A stretch of 64,000 nucleotides of DNA from G963666535 sp963666535. Its GTDB lineage: Bacteria; Bacillota; Clostridia; Oscillospirales; Oscillospiraceae. This document shows positions 22,741 through 31,824 of this stretch, piece after piece. The notes beneath the pieces are model-generated. The model was not told the DNA's origin and searched no databases. It was given only the letters and a program-made list of their open reading frames with translations. The first letter of the stretch is position 1, and each line of letters begins with the position of its first letter. The DNA lies in assembly GCA_963666535.1 (NCBI GenBank), contig OY762913.1, forward strand, positions 1,860,001 through 1,924,000, written 5' to 3'. Made by a program: the position numbers and the translations under genes.

Positions 22741-23787
22741 TTATAGTTCGATCCGCTCCTGCCCGTGAAAGGCAAGATGCAGATGGTCATACGCTCGCTT
22801 GGTAACACAGCGCCCCCGGGGGGTACGTGTGAGAAACCCCATTTGCATCAGATAGGGCTCGTATACATCCTCCAGCGTAATCGCTTCCTCATTGATCGTG
22901 GCGGCAAGGGTTTCCAGTCCCACAGGGCCGCCGCCGTAGTTTTCGATGATACTGCGCAGCATTCTCCGGTCCACCGCGTCCAGCCCCAGGTAGTCCACCT
23001 CCAGGGCGGTAAGCGCTTTATCTGCTACGCTTTGGGTAATAACACCCCCTGCTTTGACCTGTGCAAAATCCCGCACACGGCGAAGCATGCGGTTTGCAAT
23101 ACGGGGTGTGCCGCGGGAGCGTTTTGCGATTTCCAGTGCACCCACGTCTTCAATGGGCACATGAAGAATCCCCGCGCTGCGGGTCACGATCTGCTGCAGC
23201 TCTTCCGGGGAGTAAAGCTCCAAACGCAAGGTTACGCCAAACCGATCCCGCAGTGGCGCAGAAAGCTGCCCCGCGCGGGTGGTCGCCCCAATCAGGGTAA
23301 ATTTCGGCAAATCAAGCCGAATGGAATTTGCGGAAGGGCCCTTGCCGATAATAATGTCAATGGCATAATCCTCCATGGCAGGATACAGAATTTCCTCCAC
23401 CGCACGGTTAAGCCTGTGAATTTCATCCACGAACAGAATGTCGTTTTCGCTCAGGTTGGTCAGCAATGCGGCCAAATCGCCCGCTTTTTCAATGGCAGGG
23501 CCAGAGGTAATGCGGATATTGACTCCCATTTCGTTTGCGATGATACCCGCAAGGGTGGTTTTACCCAGTCCCGGTGGTCCGTGGAGCAAAACGTGATCCA
23601 AGGGCTCGCTGCGCATTTTTGCAGCCTCAATAAAAATTGACAGGTTATCCTTTGCCTTCTCCTGTCCAATATACTCCGGCAGCACCTTAGGCCGCAGGGA
23701 GTACTCCCCCTCGTCCTCACGGAGCAGCGAGGTAGCTACCAAGGGCTCCTCGGTCTCAAGCCCCGTCTCGGAAAAGTCGATGCTCAT
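22741..23787 (-). CDS. ruvB: Holliday junction branch migration ATPase RuvB
   Basis: Hexameric AAA+ motor of the RuvAB complex. In 348 residues: Walker A GPPGLGKTTLAG near 70, Walker B LFVDEIHR near 120, sensor I IGATTRAG, arginine finger in LRDRFG, and the C-terminal winged helix (GGPVGLETLAATINEE, GFLTRTPRGR). Sixteen bases after ruvA. All catalytic elements are intact. Confidence 0.98.
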   Translation of the reverse strand: MSIDFSETGLETEEPLVATSLLREDEGEYSLRPKVLPEYIGQEKAKDNLSIFIEAAKMRSEPLDHVLLHGPPGLGKTTLAGIIANEMGVNIRITSGPAIEKAGDLAALLTNLSENDILFVDEIHRLNRAVEEILYPAMEDYAIDIIIGKGPSANSIRLDLPKFTLIGATTRAGQLSAPLRDRFGVTLRLELYSPEELQQIVTRSAGILHVPIEDVGALEIAKRSRGTPRIANRMLRRVRDFAQVKAGGVITQSVADKALTALEVDYLGLDAVDRRMLRSIIENYGGGPVGLETLAATINEEAITLEDVYEPYLMQMGFLTRTPRGRCVTKRAYDHLHLAFHGQERIEL

Positions 23788-23803
23788 GACAAGTGTACCA
23801 CCT

Positions 23804-24406
23804 TTACTTTATCATCGTCTTCAATGCTGCGCGCACGATCTCTTCCAGAGAAAGCGCTTCAACATCCACATGGTTCAATGCGCCGGCGATATCGGTCTGG
23901 GAATAGCCAAGCACAGCCAGTGCCGCTGAGGCTTCGGAAGCTTTGTTGCTGGGAATCACGGTGATACCAGTTCCGCCGTAGCTTTCCCCATCCGTCGTAA
24001 GCTGACCCTTGGCCAGTTTGTCCTTCAGTTCCAGAATGATCCGCTGTGCAATCTTCTTTCCAATGCCAGAAGCGGCGGTAAGTGCCTTTTCATCCCCCGT
24101 GATAATGGACATGGACAGCCGCGCCGGCGTTGTGGCAGACAGAATGGACAGGGCGGCTTTCGGCCCCACCCCGGACACTCCGATGAGAAGTTTGAAACAA
24201 CCCAGCTCCTCCTGCGTGGCAAAGCCATAAAGCTCAAAAATATCCTCCCGCACGTGGAGGTAGGTATACAACAAGCCGTTCTCCCCTTTTTTCAAAGCGG
24301 ACAGGGTTGTATTGGTCGTATTGCAGGCATAACCAACGCCTCCGCAGTCGATCACGGCAAGACTTGGCGCAGTTTGAACAACCGTACCTTTTACATAGTA
24401 AAACAT
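23804..24406 (-). CDS. ruvA: Holliday junction binding protein RuvA
   Basis: Tetrameric junction-binding partner of RuvB. A 200-residue protein: N-terminal OB fold (GTVVQTAPSLAVIDCGGVGY), tandem helix-hairpin-helix motifs (LIGVSGVGPKAAL, LTAASGIGKKIAQRI), acid-poor linker, and C-terminal RuvB-binding domain (EASAALAVLGYS). The start is the ATG at 24406 with AGGAGGGAACTC directly before it; a longer frame would overlap ruvC. Confidence 0.97.
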   Translation of the reverse strand: MFYYVKGTVVQTAPSLAVIDCGGVGYACNTTNTTLSALKKGENGLLYTYLHVREDIFELYGFATQEELGCFKLLIGVSGVGPKAALSILSATTPARLSMSIITGDEKALTAASGIGKKIAQRIILELKDKLAKGQLTTDGESYGGTGITVIPSNKASEASAALAVLGYSQTDIAGALNHVDVEALSLEEIVRAALKTMIK

Positions 24407-24420
24407 GAGTTCCCTCCTAA

Positions 24421-24906
24421 TTATCTGAGCAAAAGAGAAGTAGCCGACCGTGCGTGGCACAGCGCCACCGCCAGGGCATCCGCCGCATCATCGGGACGCG
24501 GCACGGTTTTTAGCTTCAGCAGTCGCTTGGTCATCTCCATCACCTGATGTTTTTCCGCCTTGCCGTAACCCACCACGGCCTGCTTGACCTGGGATGGCGT
24601 GTATTCAAAGATCGGTACCCGCTGCCGCTCGGCCATCATTAAAATAACACCGCGGGCCTGTGCCACACCAATGCCGGTGGTCACATTCGTGTTGAAAAAC
24701 AACTCCTCCACAGCCATTGCGTCCGGCCGAAACTCACTTAAAAGCGCTTCCATATCGTCTGCAATCTGCAAAAGCCGGGTGGACAATGGAAGACCTGCGG
24801 GCGTATTGATGGCGCCGCAGCGCAGCGCCCGCTGTTCCCCACCGGAGGACGAGACAACGCCAAATCCAACGATTGCAAAACCGGGATCAATTCCCAAAAT
24901 AACCAC
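24421..24906 (-). CDS. ruvC: Crossover junction endodeoxyribonuclease RuvC
   Basis: Resolves Holliday junctions. In 161 residues the RNase H-fold acidic residues are visible: Asp in LGIDPGFAIVG, Glu in MAVEELFF, and the aspartates of RPDDAADALAVA. It starts with GTG at 24906, with GGAGGAAAG six bases upstream; extending further would run across its own promoter. First gene of the ruvCAB-glmM operon. Confidence 0.97.
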   Translation of the reverse strand: MVILGIDPGFAIVGFGVVSSSGGEQRALRCGAINTPAGLPLSTRLLQIADDMEALLSEFRPDAMAVEELFFNTNVTTGIGVAQARGVILMMAERQRVPIFEYTPSQVKQAVVGYGKAEKHQVMEMTKRLLKLKTVPRPDDAADALAVALCHARSATSLLLR

Positions 24907-24943
24907 GGTTCTTTCCTCCAATTCCGGGCAGCTTATCTCTTTA

Positions 24944-24972
24944 ATTGTAGCATGAGATGGTCCAGGGCGCAA
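24944..24972 (-). promoter_or_regulatory. Promoter of the ruvCAB-glmM operon
   Basis: Minus-strand TTGCGC (24967-24972), 17 bases, TACAAT (24944-24949), about 37 bases before the ruvC GTG. No clear LexA (Cheo) box was recognised. Confidence 0.65.
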
Positions 24973-25228
24973 CATGGAATTCCCTTGCTTTTTCCGGCAA
25001 AACAACTATAATAGTATCTGCTGAACCAATTATCATTCAATTATGTTCGTACGTCTTTCCCACTTAAGCAAGGAACAAGATAAACAACCGTTGCAAAAAA
25101 AGGTTGTTATCTGAAAATCCGTAAAAGGGTTGCCCCCAACGCAAGGCAAAACGGTGCAAGTTGCTAACTTACTCGCATGGGTTCATTCCCTATTATAAAT
25201 AGGAACCAAATTTAAGGAGTGTCGTTCA

Positions 25229-25606
25229 ATGAATACCATAATCCATGCCGATGGCGCACCCACCGCCATTGGCCCGTACTCACACGCGGTCGCGGTTGGT
25301 GGCTTTCTGTTTACCTCAGGACAGGTTCCCCTTGTGCCCGCAACCGGGAAGCTGGCAGGCGATACAATTGAAACACAGGCAGAGCAGGTCTTATGCAATC
25401 TGGAGGCGGTTTTGAAGGCAAATGATATGACCTTCTCCGACGTTGTAAAAACTACGGTTTTCATTACCGATTTAAATGACTTTTCAACCATCAACGCCAT
25501 CTACGCCACCCGCTTTCCGGAACATCCACCGGCACGTTCCTGCGTGCAGGTCGCCGCCCTCCCAGCTGGTGCAAAGCTTGAAATCGAGTTGATCGCGCAC
25601 AAATAA
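25229..25606 (+). CDS. ridA: RidA family enamine/imine deaminase
   Basis: A 125-residue trimeric YjgF/YER057c/UK114 protein. It removes reactive enamines and imines such as 2-aminoacrylate made by PLP-dependent dehydratases. Family signatures: AIGPYSHAV near the start, FTSGQVPL, the VVKTTVFITDLNDF block, and the C-terminal RSCVQVAALPAGAKLEIE containing the active-site arginine. AAGGAGTG ribosome site. Monocistronic, with a terminator directly downstream. The 220-base upstream region contains short inverted repeats (AACAACC/GGTTGTT at 25083-25108, CCTATT/AATAGG at 25189-25203), but no riboswitch class was recognised. Confidence 0.96.
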   Translation: MNTIIHADGAPTAIGPYSHAVAVGGFLFTSGQVPLVPATGKLAGDTIETQAEQVLCNLEAVLKANDMTFSDVVKTTVFITDLNDFSTINAIYATRFPEHPPARSCVQVAALPAGAKLEIELIAHK

Positions 25607-25618
25607 CCACTGCAATTT

Positions 25619-25662
25619 ATCACAGGCCGCCATGAATTTTCTGGTTGGCCTGTGATTTTTTG
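25619..25662 (+). terminator. Terminator of ridA
   Basis: A 10-bp stem ATCACAGGCC/GGCCTGTGAT (25619-25628 with 25647-25656), 18-base loop, then TTTTTTG. Confidence 0.75.
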
Positions 25663-25759
25663 TAATATTTTCGTCTTTTTTTGTCCTTTTGTGTTGTAAT
25701 TTGTAATTTTTTGCAATATCATATAACAAGTGTTTTAGTAAGGACAAGGGAGGTATTTC

Positions 25760-27718
25760 ATGTTTTCCTACTATACCGTGGAATACGAGCTCTGCGCTTT
25801 GCTTTTTTTGATTGCTATCACGATACAATTTTATACTAAGCACCATTTTCCAAGCAGAATGACCAGCCTTTTTTACGTGATTCTCTGGTCGGGCATAGTT
25901 AGTCTGACACTTGACATATTCGGGTCCTATCTCATTGAAAACGCATTGGTATTCCCCGCTTGGGCTAACTACGTCATTAACATTACATTTTACTCGCTCC
26001 AAATCATTTTTCCCATCCTGCTGTTTGTCTATATTCTACTGCTTGCCGGTCTTTTTCGATATGCAAACCGAGTTTTGATCGGGGCCAGCTTTTTACCTGC
26101 CGCGATCAGTCAGATTTTGCTGCTAACCACTCCCGTTACTCATATTTTCTTTTTCATTGACGAACAACTCGGCTATGTGTATGGATGTTGGTTTTATTAT
26201 CTCTACGCCGGGATCTTATTTTATCTTTCTTTGTCCGCAATCATTATCATTAGATTCCGGGAACGATTCCGGAAAAACACGTTAACGGTGTTGGCCAAGA
26301 TTCTTATTGTCACTTTGGTCACCGTGATCGTCCAATTCTACCATCCCAACCTACTGCTGACCGGAGTTGGAATCACATTTGCTATTTTCTTAATTTTCAA
26401 CTCCAAACAAGACTGTGAAAATGCGTTGGATGTTTCCACGGGCGCATACAGCTATGGCTGCATGTTGGACTTTTTGAATGAACGCATTACGGATCACTTA
26501 TCCTTTCAATTGATCGCGCTGGAGGTAGACGGCCTGCGACAAGTCAACAGTTTGTTTGGACTCCGCGCCGGGGATCATGTTCTGTCTGATATCTGCTCAT
26601 TTTTGAGGTCTACATCCAAACACACTTATGTGTTTCGCATCATGAGCTCCCGTTTCATTGTGATTACCATTGATGAAACTGATTACCGGCACACGTTGGA
26701 CAATATCTCAACGCGTTTTGATCTCCCGTGGCGTGTTGACTGCATTCAGATGTTGTTTTCTGCTACCGTGCGCCACACCTGTAACCAAGACATTTTTACC
26801 ACGCCCGAAGACGTGGTAAGCTTGGTCGACAGCGCATTCCGGGATCTAAATAAAGCATGTCTCGGCTCCACGGCGGAATTTAGCGGTGACGTAATGAACA
26901 GTATACACCGTCAATTGACCATTGAAACCTCCCTGCGAAAGGCACTTGATTCCGGAACCGGGTTATCCCTCCATTATCAGCCGGTGTATTCGCTGAAAGA
27001 ACATCGCTTTACTTCTGCGGAGGCACTGCTTCGTTTTCACGATGATGCACTGGGCGAAATTTCTCCCAATGAGTTTATCCCCATTGCAGAGAAATGTGGG
27101 CTGATTATCCGCATTGATGAGCTTGTCGTTCGTTTTGCCTGCGACTTTTTGCTTCGAGCTGAACCGATTAAGACCTTTGGTTTGACGGATATCAAGCTTA
27201 ATTTATCCGCAGGAGAATTTTTTCAGGACAATCCGCTGCAGAAATTAGCAAATATTGTGGAACAATGTGGCGTCATGCCTTCTCACTTGGCCTTTGAGAT
27301 TACAGAATCTGCCGCCGCTAAATCCTTTGACGTTTTAAATCCCTGTATGAACAAGCTGATCCGCAAGGGATTTCAATTCATACTGGACGACTACGGCACA
27401 GGCTACTCCAACATCAGCAGGGTCATCAATCTCCCCTTCTCCACCGTTAAACTTGACCGCAGCATGCTGGTGGCGCAGGAGACAAACCCGAACAACGCCA
27501 TCGTATTTAAGGACACCTTGAACATGTTCCGCCAACTTCAGATTTCCACTGTAATTGAGGGCGTGGAAACGCCTGCTCAGGCATCTCGCATCATAGAACT
27601 CGATGCAGACTATGTACAGGGCCACCTCTACGCCATGCCCATGCCAGAGGATGAATTTATTTCGTTTTTAGCCAAACAGGACACGGTTCCCACATATAAT
27701 ATTATATTGGGCCACTAA
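25760..27718 (+). CDS. Membrane c-di-GMP phosphodiesterase: degenerate GGDEF plus EAL domain
   Basis: A 652-residue protein. The first 215 residues hold about seven hydrophobic helices, a multi-pass sensor of unknown ligand. A GGDEF-fold domain follows (about 225-395), but the signature is replaced by MSSRF, so cyclase activity is not expected. The EAL domain (about 400-640) appears active: EALLRF near 421, the LNLSAGEF asparagine, FEITES, LDDYGTGYS, VKLDRSM and VIEGVET supply the metal and catalytic residues. It should hydrolyse c-di-GMP to pGpG. The gene is alone, with no c-di-GMP riboswitch seen in the AT-rich upstream region. Confidence 0.92.
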   Translation: MFSYYTVEYELCALLFLIAITIQFYTKHHFPSRMTSLFYVILWSGIVSLTLDIFGSYLIENALVFPAWANYVINITFYSLQIIFPILLFVYILLLAGLFRYANRVLIGASFLPAAISQILLLTTPVTHIFFFIDEQLGYVYGCWFYYLYAGILFYLSLSAIIIIRFRERFRKNTLTVLAKILIVTLVTVIVQFYHPNLLLTGVGITFAIFLIFNSKQDCENALDVSTGAYSYGCMLDFLNERITDHLSFQLIALEVDGLRQVNSLFGLRAGDHVLSDICSFLRSTSKHTYVFRIMSSRFIVITIDETDYRHTLDNISTRFDLPWRVDCIQMLFSATVRHTCNQDIFTTPEDVVSLVDSAFRDLNKACLGSTAEFSGDVMNSIHRQLTIETSLRKALDSGTGLSLHYQPVYSLKEHRFTSAEALLRFHDDALGEISPNEFIPIAEKCGLIIRIDELVVRFACDFLLRAEPIKTFGLTDIKLNLSAGEFFQDNPLQKLANIVEQCGVMPSHLAFEITESAAAKSFDVLNPCMNKLIRKGFQFILDDYGTGYSNISRVINLPFSTVKLDRSMLVAQETNPNNAIVFKDTLNMFRQLQISTVIEGVETPAQASRIIELDADYVQGHLYAMPMPEDEFISFLAKQDTVPTYNIILGH

Positions 27719-27740
27719 CAGCACACTCTACTTCTATAAA

Positions 27741-27786
27741 ATGAAAAAGAGGGACTCTTTCTCAGGAAAGAGTCCCTCTTTTTCAT
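27741..27786. terminator. Bidirectional terminator between EAL gene and xerD
   Basis: A perfect 21-bp stem (27741-27761 with 27766-27786), 4-base loop, A and T runs at both ends. It serves both convergent genes and touches the xerD stop codon. Confidence 0.92.
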
Positions 27787-28664
27787 CAAGCTCTTGGGTG
27801 AGCCTTATTATAAACGCTCTTCAATTTTTGACTTACTAACTGCGTATAAATCTGGGTAGAGGATATGTCGGCGTGCCCCAGCATTTCCTGGATTGATTGA
27901 AGATCTGCACCATTTTCCAGCAAATGTGCTGCAAAGGAATGCCGCAGGGTGTGCGGCGTAATTTCCTTCTTGATGCCCGCTAACTCCTGGTAGTGCTTGA
28001 TCAGTTTCCAGAAACCCTGACGGGACATCCGCTCTCCGCTCATGTTGACGAAAAGGGCTTGCTCATCCATGCTTTCGATCATCTGTGGACGCACATGCTC
28101 TATATAGTCCGCCAATGCTTTCACCGCAGCGGGATACAGGGGGATGATGCGTTCCTTCCCCTTGCTCTCACAGCGCAAAACTCCAGCTGCAAGGTTAAGA
28201 TCACCCACATCAAGGCCAATCAATTCGCTCACACGGATGCCGGTGGCATACAGCAACTCCAGCATGGCACGATCACGATACCCCTTTGGATCCGTGCATG
28301 CAGGCTGCTCCAGAAACAACTCCACTTCTTTGCTGGAAAGTATCTGTGGTAGTTTTCGTTCCACCTTTTCCTGCACAATCCCCCTGGTGGGATTGGAGGC
28401 CGCCTGCCCCTTCGCCTGCATAAAATTATAGAAGGATTTGATCGAGGCAATGGAGCGCGTTACCGTGGCATTTGATTTTCCGTTTCCCCGCAAATGTCTG
28501 GCGTACTCTTCCACATCGCTTTGTATGACCTGCCGCAGGGAAATTCCCTTGCCGGAAAGGTGATTGGAAAACTGTGTCATATCTCGCAAATAGGAACTAA
28601 TGGTGTTGACAGAAGCTCTTTTTTCTTTTTCTAAGTAAGTTGCATATGCGCCAAGATAGTCCAC
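27786..28664 (-). CDS. xerD: Site-specific tyrosine recombinase XerD
   Basis: Resolves chromosome dimers at dif together with XerC. The 292-residue length is normal. SAM-like N-terminal domain (VDYLGAYATYLEKEKRASVN), then the catalytic domain with Arg in TGIRVSEL, a lysine in the beta-hairpin, HTLRHSFAAHL, LGHADISSTQIYT carrying the nucleophile tyrosine. The start is uncertain: GTG at 28664 matches family N-termini and stands 11 bases from AAAGGAAG; TTG at 28673 is possible but too near that site. Pairing with spoIIM upstream is typical for Firmicutes. Confidence 0.95.
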   Translation of the reverse strand: MDYLGAYATYLEKEKRASVNTISSYLRDMTQFSNHLSGKGISLRQVIQSDVEEYARHLRGNGKSNATVTRSIASIKSFYNFMQAKGQAASNPTRGIVQEKVERKLPQILSSKEVELFLEQPACTDPKGYRDRAMLELLYATGIRVSELIGLDVGDLNLAAGVLRCESKGKERIIPLYPAAVKALADYIEHVRPQMIESMDEQALFVNMSGERMSRQGFWKLIKHYQELAGIKKEITPHTLRHSFAAHLLENGADLQSIQEMLGHADISSTQIYTQLVSQKLKSVYNKAHPRA

Positions 28665-28689
28665 TTTTGTCAACACTTCCTTTATGGTC

Positions 28690-29316
28690 TCATTGAATGG
28701 TGTCCGCCGCCCATCCGAGAATTGACGGCAGAAAACAGTATTCCAGCAGAATGCAGATAACAAGCGCTACGGCGCAAATGATTAAGCAGAGAAAATAGTG
28801 TCGATCACATCCCAAGATGCGGTGTCCGCCACTTTTTTTTCGTTCCAATTGCCGCACCGACATGGTTGCGCTTTGCACGCCCAGGATAAAAAATGCGGGG
28901 ATTTCAATCACACCAGTGATTCCAAATAATAAGAAAGCAAGGAAGACTCCTTCTGTCCCAAACATTCTGGCAAAGGACGCAATTGCAAAGGACAAAAGGA
29001 ACCCCCTCAGCGCAAACAGAATGGGAAGTCCCAGAATTCCCAAAACGGTAAAACCCAGAAGGACGGCGCACAGGGGAAACCGTACGATTCCCCAAACCGT
29101 ATCGAGCAGTCCTGGTGTTCCAGCAGCGCCTGAACGCAAAAGGTCAAGATAGCTCTGAAGATATTCCATAAGACTTTGGCTGCCGTTCCCTGCGGTTTTC
29201 CCGGCCAGCAGACAGCCAAAAAGACCACCCAAAAGGAATGGAACCGCCAGCAGTGCCAACGCCTTCCACTCACCTGTGAGCACGTTTTCTTTGATTCGTT
29301 TATGACTTGCGCTCAT
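28690..29316 (-). CDS. spoIIM: Stage II sporulation protein M
   Basis: A 208-residue membrane protein with about five helices (near 22-42, 85-110, 115-135, 140-160, 180-202). In sporulation, SpoIIM works with SpoIID and SpoIIP in the engulfment complex that remodels septal peptidoglycan. The start is the ATG at 29316 with GAGGTG six bases before it, preferred over an upstream TTG. It precedes xerD by 25 bases, the usual order in spore formers. Confidence 0.88.
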   Translation of the reverse strand: MSASHKRIKENVLTGEWKALALLAVPFLLGGLFGCLLAGKTAGNGSQSLMEYLQSYLDLLRSGAAGTPGLLDTVWGIVRFPLCAVLLGFTVLGILGLPILFALRGFLLSFAIASFARMFGTEGVFLAFLLFGITGVIEIPAFFILGVQSATMSVRQLERKKSGGHRILGCDRHYFLCLIICAVALVICILLEYCFLPSILGWAADTIQ

Positions 29317-29361
29317 GGGCTTCACCTCACCCAAGCCTATGAGCGGACACGCCGTTTTAGA

Positions 29362-30162
29362 CTACCGACCCAATTCTTCTGCCCGACGGGCACAACGTTC
29401 GGTAGCCGCCTCGATCATTTCGTCAAACTTATATTCCTCAAATGCCGTCAGCGCGGCAAGTGTTGTGCCGCCGGGTGAACAGACCTGTTTCGTCAATTCT
29501 TCCGCCGTTTTTCCAGAGGACAACAGCATGTTGGCAGCACCCTCCATGGTGCGGGCCGTCAAACACAGCGCCGTTTCTCCGTCAATTCCGCGGGCTACGG
29601 CGGCCTTCACCATGGCGTCGGCCATACGGAAAAAAAATGCGGGACTGGAGCCATTGACGGGAACAATGGCATTCATCTGATCCTCGCGGATCACCGCCAC
29701 CTCTCCCGCGGCGGCAAAAATCGCGCAAACAGTGTTAAACCGATCTTTCGGAACAGCAACAGCCTCCGCGATAGCGGTGGCTCCCATTCCAAGTAACAGC
29801 GGAGTGTTGGGCATCACGCGGATCACATCACAGGGGGCCAACCGCTTTTTAAAATAATCCGTAGAAACACCCGCAGCGATAGAGACAATACATTTGCCAG
29901 CGGTATAGGCGGCAATATCTTCTACCACCTCATCCATCATCTGCGGCTTCACCGCCAGCACGATCACATCGCTGCTTCGGACAACCTCGGCATTATCCTT
30001 GGTCACGCAAACACCTTTTCTCCGCGGCTCCTCCAGTTTTTCCATATGCCGATTTGACATGGTAATTGACGTGGGCGGCAGAAGCTGTTTTGCCAGTATA
30101 CCCGCCAAAATTGCGGTTGCCATATTTCCGGCACCCACGATGCCCAGACGATATTCCTTCAA
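29362..30162 (-). CDS. proC: Pyrroline-5-carboxylate reductase ProC
   Basis: Last step of proline synthesis. The 266-residue protein has the Rossmann motif GIVGAGNMATAIL, VLAVKPQMM, RVMPNTPLLLGMGATA, and the C-terminal catalytic helix region NGSSPAFFF...PGGTTLAAL, all standard. No proA or proB lies nearby. It is first in a probable proC-spoIIM-xerD transcript with its own promoter. Confidence 0.97.
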   Translation of the reverse strand: MKEYRLGIVGAGNMATAILAGILAKQLLPPTSITMSNRHMEKLEEPRRKGVCVTKDNAEVVRSSDVIVLAVKPQMMDEVVEDIAAYTAGKCIVSIAAGVSTDYFKKRLAPCDVIRVMPNTPLLLGMGATAIAEAVAVPKDRFNTVCAIFAAAGEVAVIREDQMNAIVPVNGSSPAFFFRMADAMVKAAVARGIDGETALCLTARTMEGAANMLLSSGKTAEELTKQVCSPGGTTLAALTAFEEYKFDEMIEAATERCARRAEELGR

Positions 30163-30195
30163 GCCAGCACAACCTTAAAAAATCAATGTAACGAT

Positions 30196-30224
30196 ACTAT
30201 ACGCCACCTAGCGCGGTAACGCAA
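30196..30224 (-). promoter_or_regulatory. Promoter of proC
   Basis: Minus-strand TTGCGT (30219-30224), 17-base spacer, TATAGT (30196-30201). Confidence 0.65.
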
Positions 30225-30298
30225 GTCATGGATTGCAATTTCGACAATTTTGGTTATTATGTCCACGTTTTATGTAAACTTTATTATGTAAACTCTGT

Positions 30299-30344
30299 CA
30301 CGAAAGGGACGGGGAAGTCTAATGGCTCCCCCGTCCCTTTCGTG
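30299..30344 (-). terminator. Strong hairpin downstream of scfB
   Basis: A perfect 16-bp GC-rich stem (30299-30314 with 30329-30344) and 14-base loop, about 90 bases beyond the scfB stop. No good T-run follows on either strand, so termination may be factor-assisted or the hairpin may protect the mRNA 3' end. A 10-base direct repeat (TATGTAAACT at 30271 and 30285) lies beside it. Confidence 0.5.
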
Positions 30345-30433
30345 TATCTTGTAGGTAAATCTCTGTCCCGCACAATATCTTGTTTGTTTTTGAAATTCAG
30401 CTCATGCAGAATGTAACTATACGTTTTGTATTA

Positions 30434-31801
30434 TCAATCTGCTAGGCCGGAGGTAACCGCTTTTAATGCAATGGCACACTCCAGCCGCTTGCGTTCCATC
30501 TCGCATGCAACATGGTTTGGTTTTTTTATGTCACCATTGACAAGCAGGTTAGATGCGCTGCAGCCACCGCTGCAGTAAAATTTGGCCCAACAGGTGCAGC
30601 ACTCCTCCCGGGTGTAAATGTTCAGCGCAGAAAAACGATCGGATACCTTTGTATCAAAAGAACCGTCGTAAACGCTGCCCATTTTGTACTCCGATTTTCC
30701 CACAAATTGATGGCAGGGATAAATGTCACCGTCCGGGGTAATGGCGACATACTCGCAACCCGCACCGCATCCACGCAAACGCTTGATCACACAAGGCCCC
30801 TGGGCAAGATCGACATTAAAGTGAAAAAAGTTAACGTCTTTTCTGTCACGCAGGAGCTCCGCAAGACGCTCATATTCCGCGAATACCGCGGGCAAATCCT
30901 CTTCCCTGATGGCAAACGGGTCCCCGCTGGGTCCCGTGGCTGGTTCCACTGATACATTGACAAAGCCCTGCTCCGCAATGTGCATCACGTCCTGGGCAAA
31001 ATCTAAATTCTCACGGGTAAAAGTTCCCCGCAGATAGTAGTCCTTTTTTCCGCGGCTGCCCACCAGCTCTTGAAATTTCGGAACGATATGCTCATAGCTG
31101 CCCTTTCCATTTATCGTTTGGCGCATGGCATCATTCACTTCGGGACGGCCGTCCAGCGACAGAACGGCATTGGACATTTCCCTGTTGATGTATTCTATGT
31201 TTTCAGCGTCCAGGAGAACGCCGTTTGTCGTTATGGTAAAGCGAAACACTTTGCCGTTTTCTTTCTCAATAGAGCGGGCATATTCCACCGTTTTTCTCAC
31301 GGTGTCCATGGCCATCAGTGGTTCCCCGCCAAAAAAATCCACCTCAATATTTCGGCGGAAGGCGGATTTCTCCACCACAAAGTCAATGGCTCGTTTCGCG
31401 GTTTCAAAATCCATCGTCTTACGACCCATACCAAAGTCACCGGTTGCGGCGAAGCAGTATTTACAGCGCAGATTGCAATCGTGAGATACATGCAGACACA
31501 AAGCCTTGACCACCGCAGACTTGGGTAGTTCCATTGCTTTTTCCACATCAATATAGCTGTCATTTTCGAAGAGAAGTCCCTGCTCCTGCAGTGCATAAAG
31601 CTCGTTCCACGCCTCATCAATCTCCTGTCTGGGATAGGCAGGCAGCTGGTCAGCAAGTCCTGGGGGGCAGGTTGCCCCCATGGGACCATCCGCCGCAATT
31701 CGCTCCAACACGGCATACGTCAGCTCGTCCAAAATATGAACCGCACCGCTGTTTACGTCCGCGGCGAGATAACAGCCCAAAGCTGTAAACGTGTGTACCA
31801 T
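30434..31801 (-). CDS. scfB: SCIFF radical-SAM maturase (thioether-forming)
   Basis: A 455-residue radical-SAM/SPASM enzyme that installs a cysteine-to-threonine-type thioether in the SCIFF peptide encoded just upstream. In order: N-terminal RiPP-recognition region (about 1-80), radical-SAM cysteines in CNLRCKYCF near residue 105, GGEPL, TTNGVLL, and the SPASM auxiliary cluster cysteines CGAGCEY, YPCHQFVG, and CCTCWAKFYCSGGCSASN. ATG at 31801 preceded by TTTAGGAGGAAAC. The characterised relative is CteB. No dedicated protease or exporter gene is adjacent, as is usual for SCIFF loci. Confidence 0.96.
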   Translation of the reverse strand: MVHTFTALGCYLAADVNSGAVHILDELTYAVLERIAADGPMGATCPPGLADQLPAYPRQEIDEAWNELYALQEQGLLFENDSYIDVEKAMELPKSAVVKALCLHVSHDCNLRCKYCFAATGDFGMGRKTMDFETAKRAIDFVVEKSAFRRNIEVDFFGGEPLMAMDTVRKTVEYARSIEKENGKVFRFTITTNGVLLDAENIEYINREMSNAVLSLDGRPEVNDAMRQTINGKGSYEHIVPKFQELVGSRGKKDYYLRGTFTRENLDFAQDVMHIAEQGFVNVSVEPATGPSGDPFAIREEDLPAVFAEYERLAELLRDRKDVNFFHFNVDLAQGPCVIKRLRGCGAGCEYVAITPDGDIYPCHQFVGKSEYKMGSVYDGSFDTKVSDRFSALNIYTREECCTCWAKFYCSGGCSASNLLVNGDIKKPNHVACEMERKRLECAIALKAVTSGLAD

Positions 31802-31824
31802 TTTGTTTCCTCCTAAAAAGAGCA

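Noticed and set aside
22765..23640. A 291-codon plus-strand frame opposite ruvB.
   Set aside because: Antisense shadow of an unmistakable ruvB; composition is rich in His, Gln and Arg without recognisable domains.
25007..25228. A riboswitch or attenuator upstream of ridA suggested by several short inverted repeats.
   Set aside because: The repeats are short with long loops, and no known aptamer consensus or terminator adjoins the ribosome site.
25607..25759. A c-di-GMP (GEMM) riboswitch before the EAL phosphodiesterase gene.
   Set aside because: The conserved core words of GEMM-I/II are absent; only an AT-rich stretch with repeated TTTGTAAT-like words is present.
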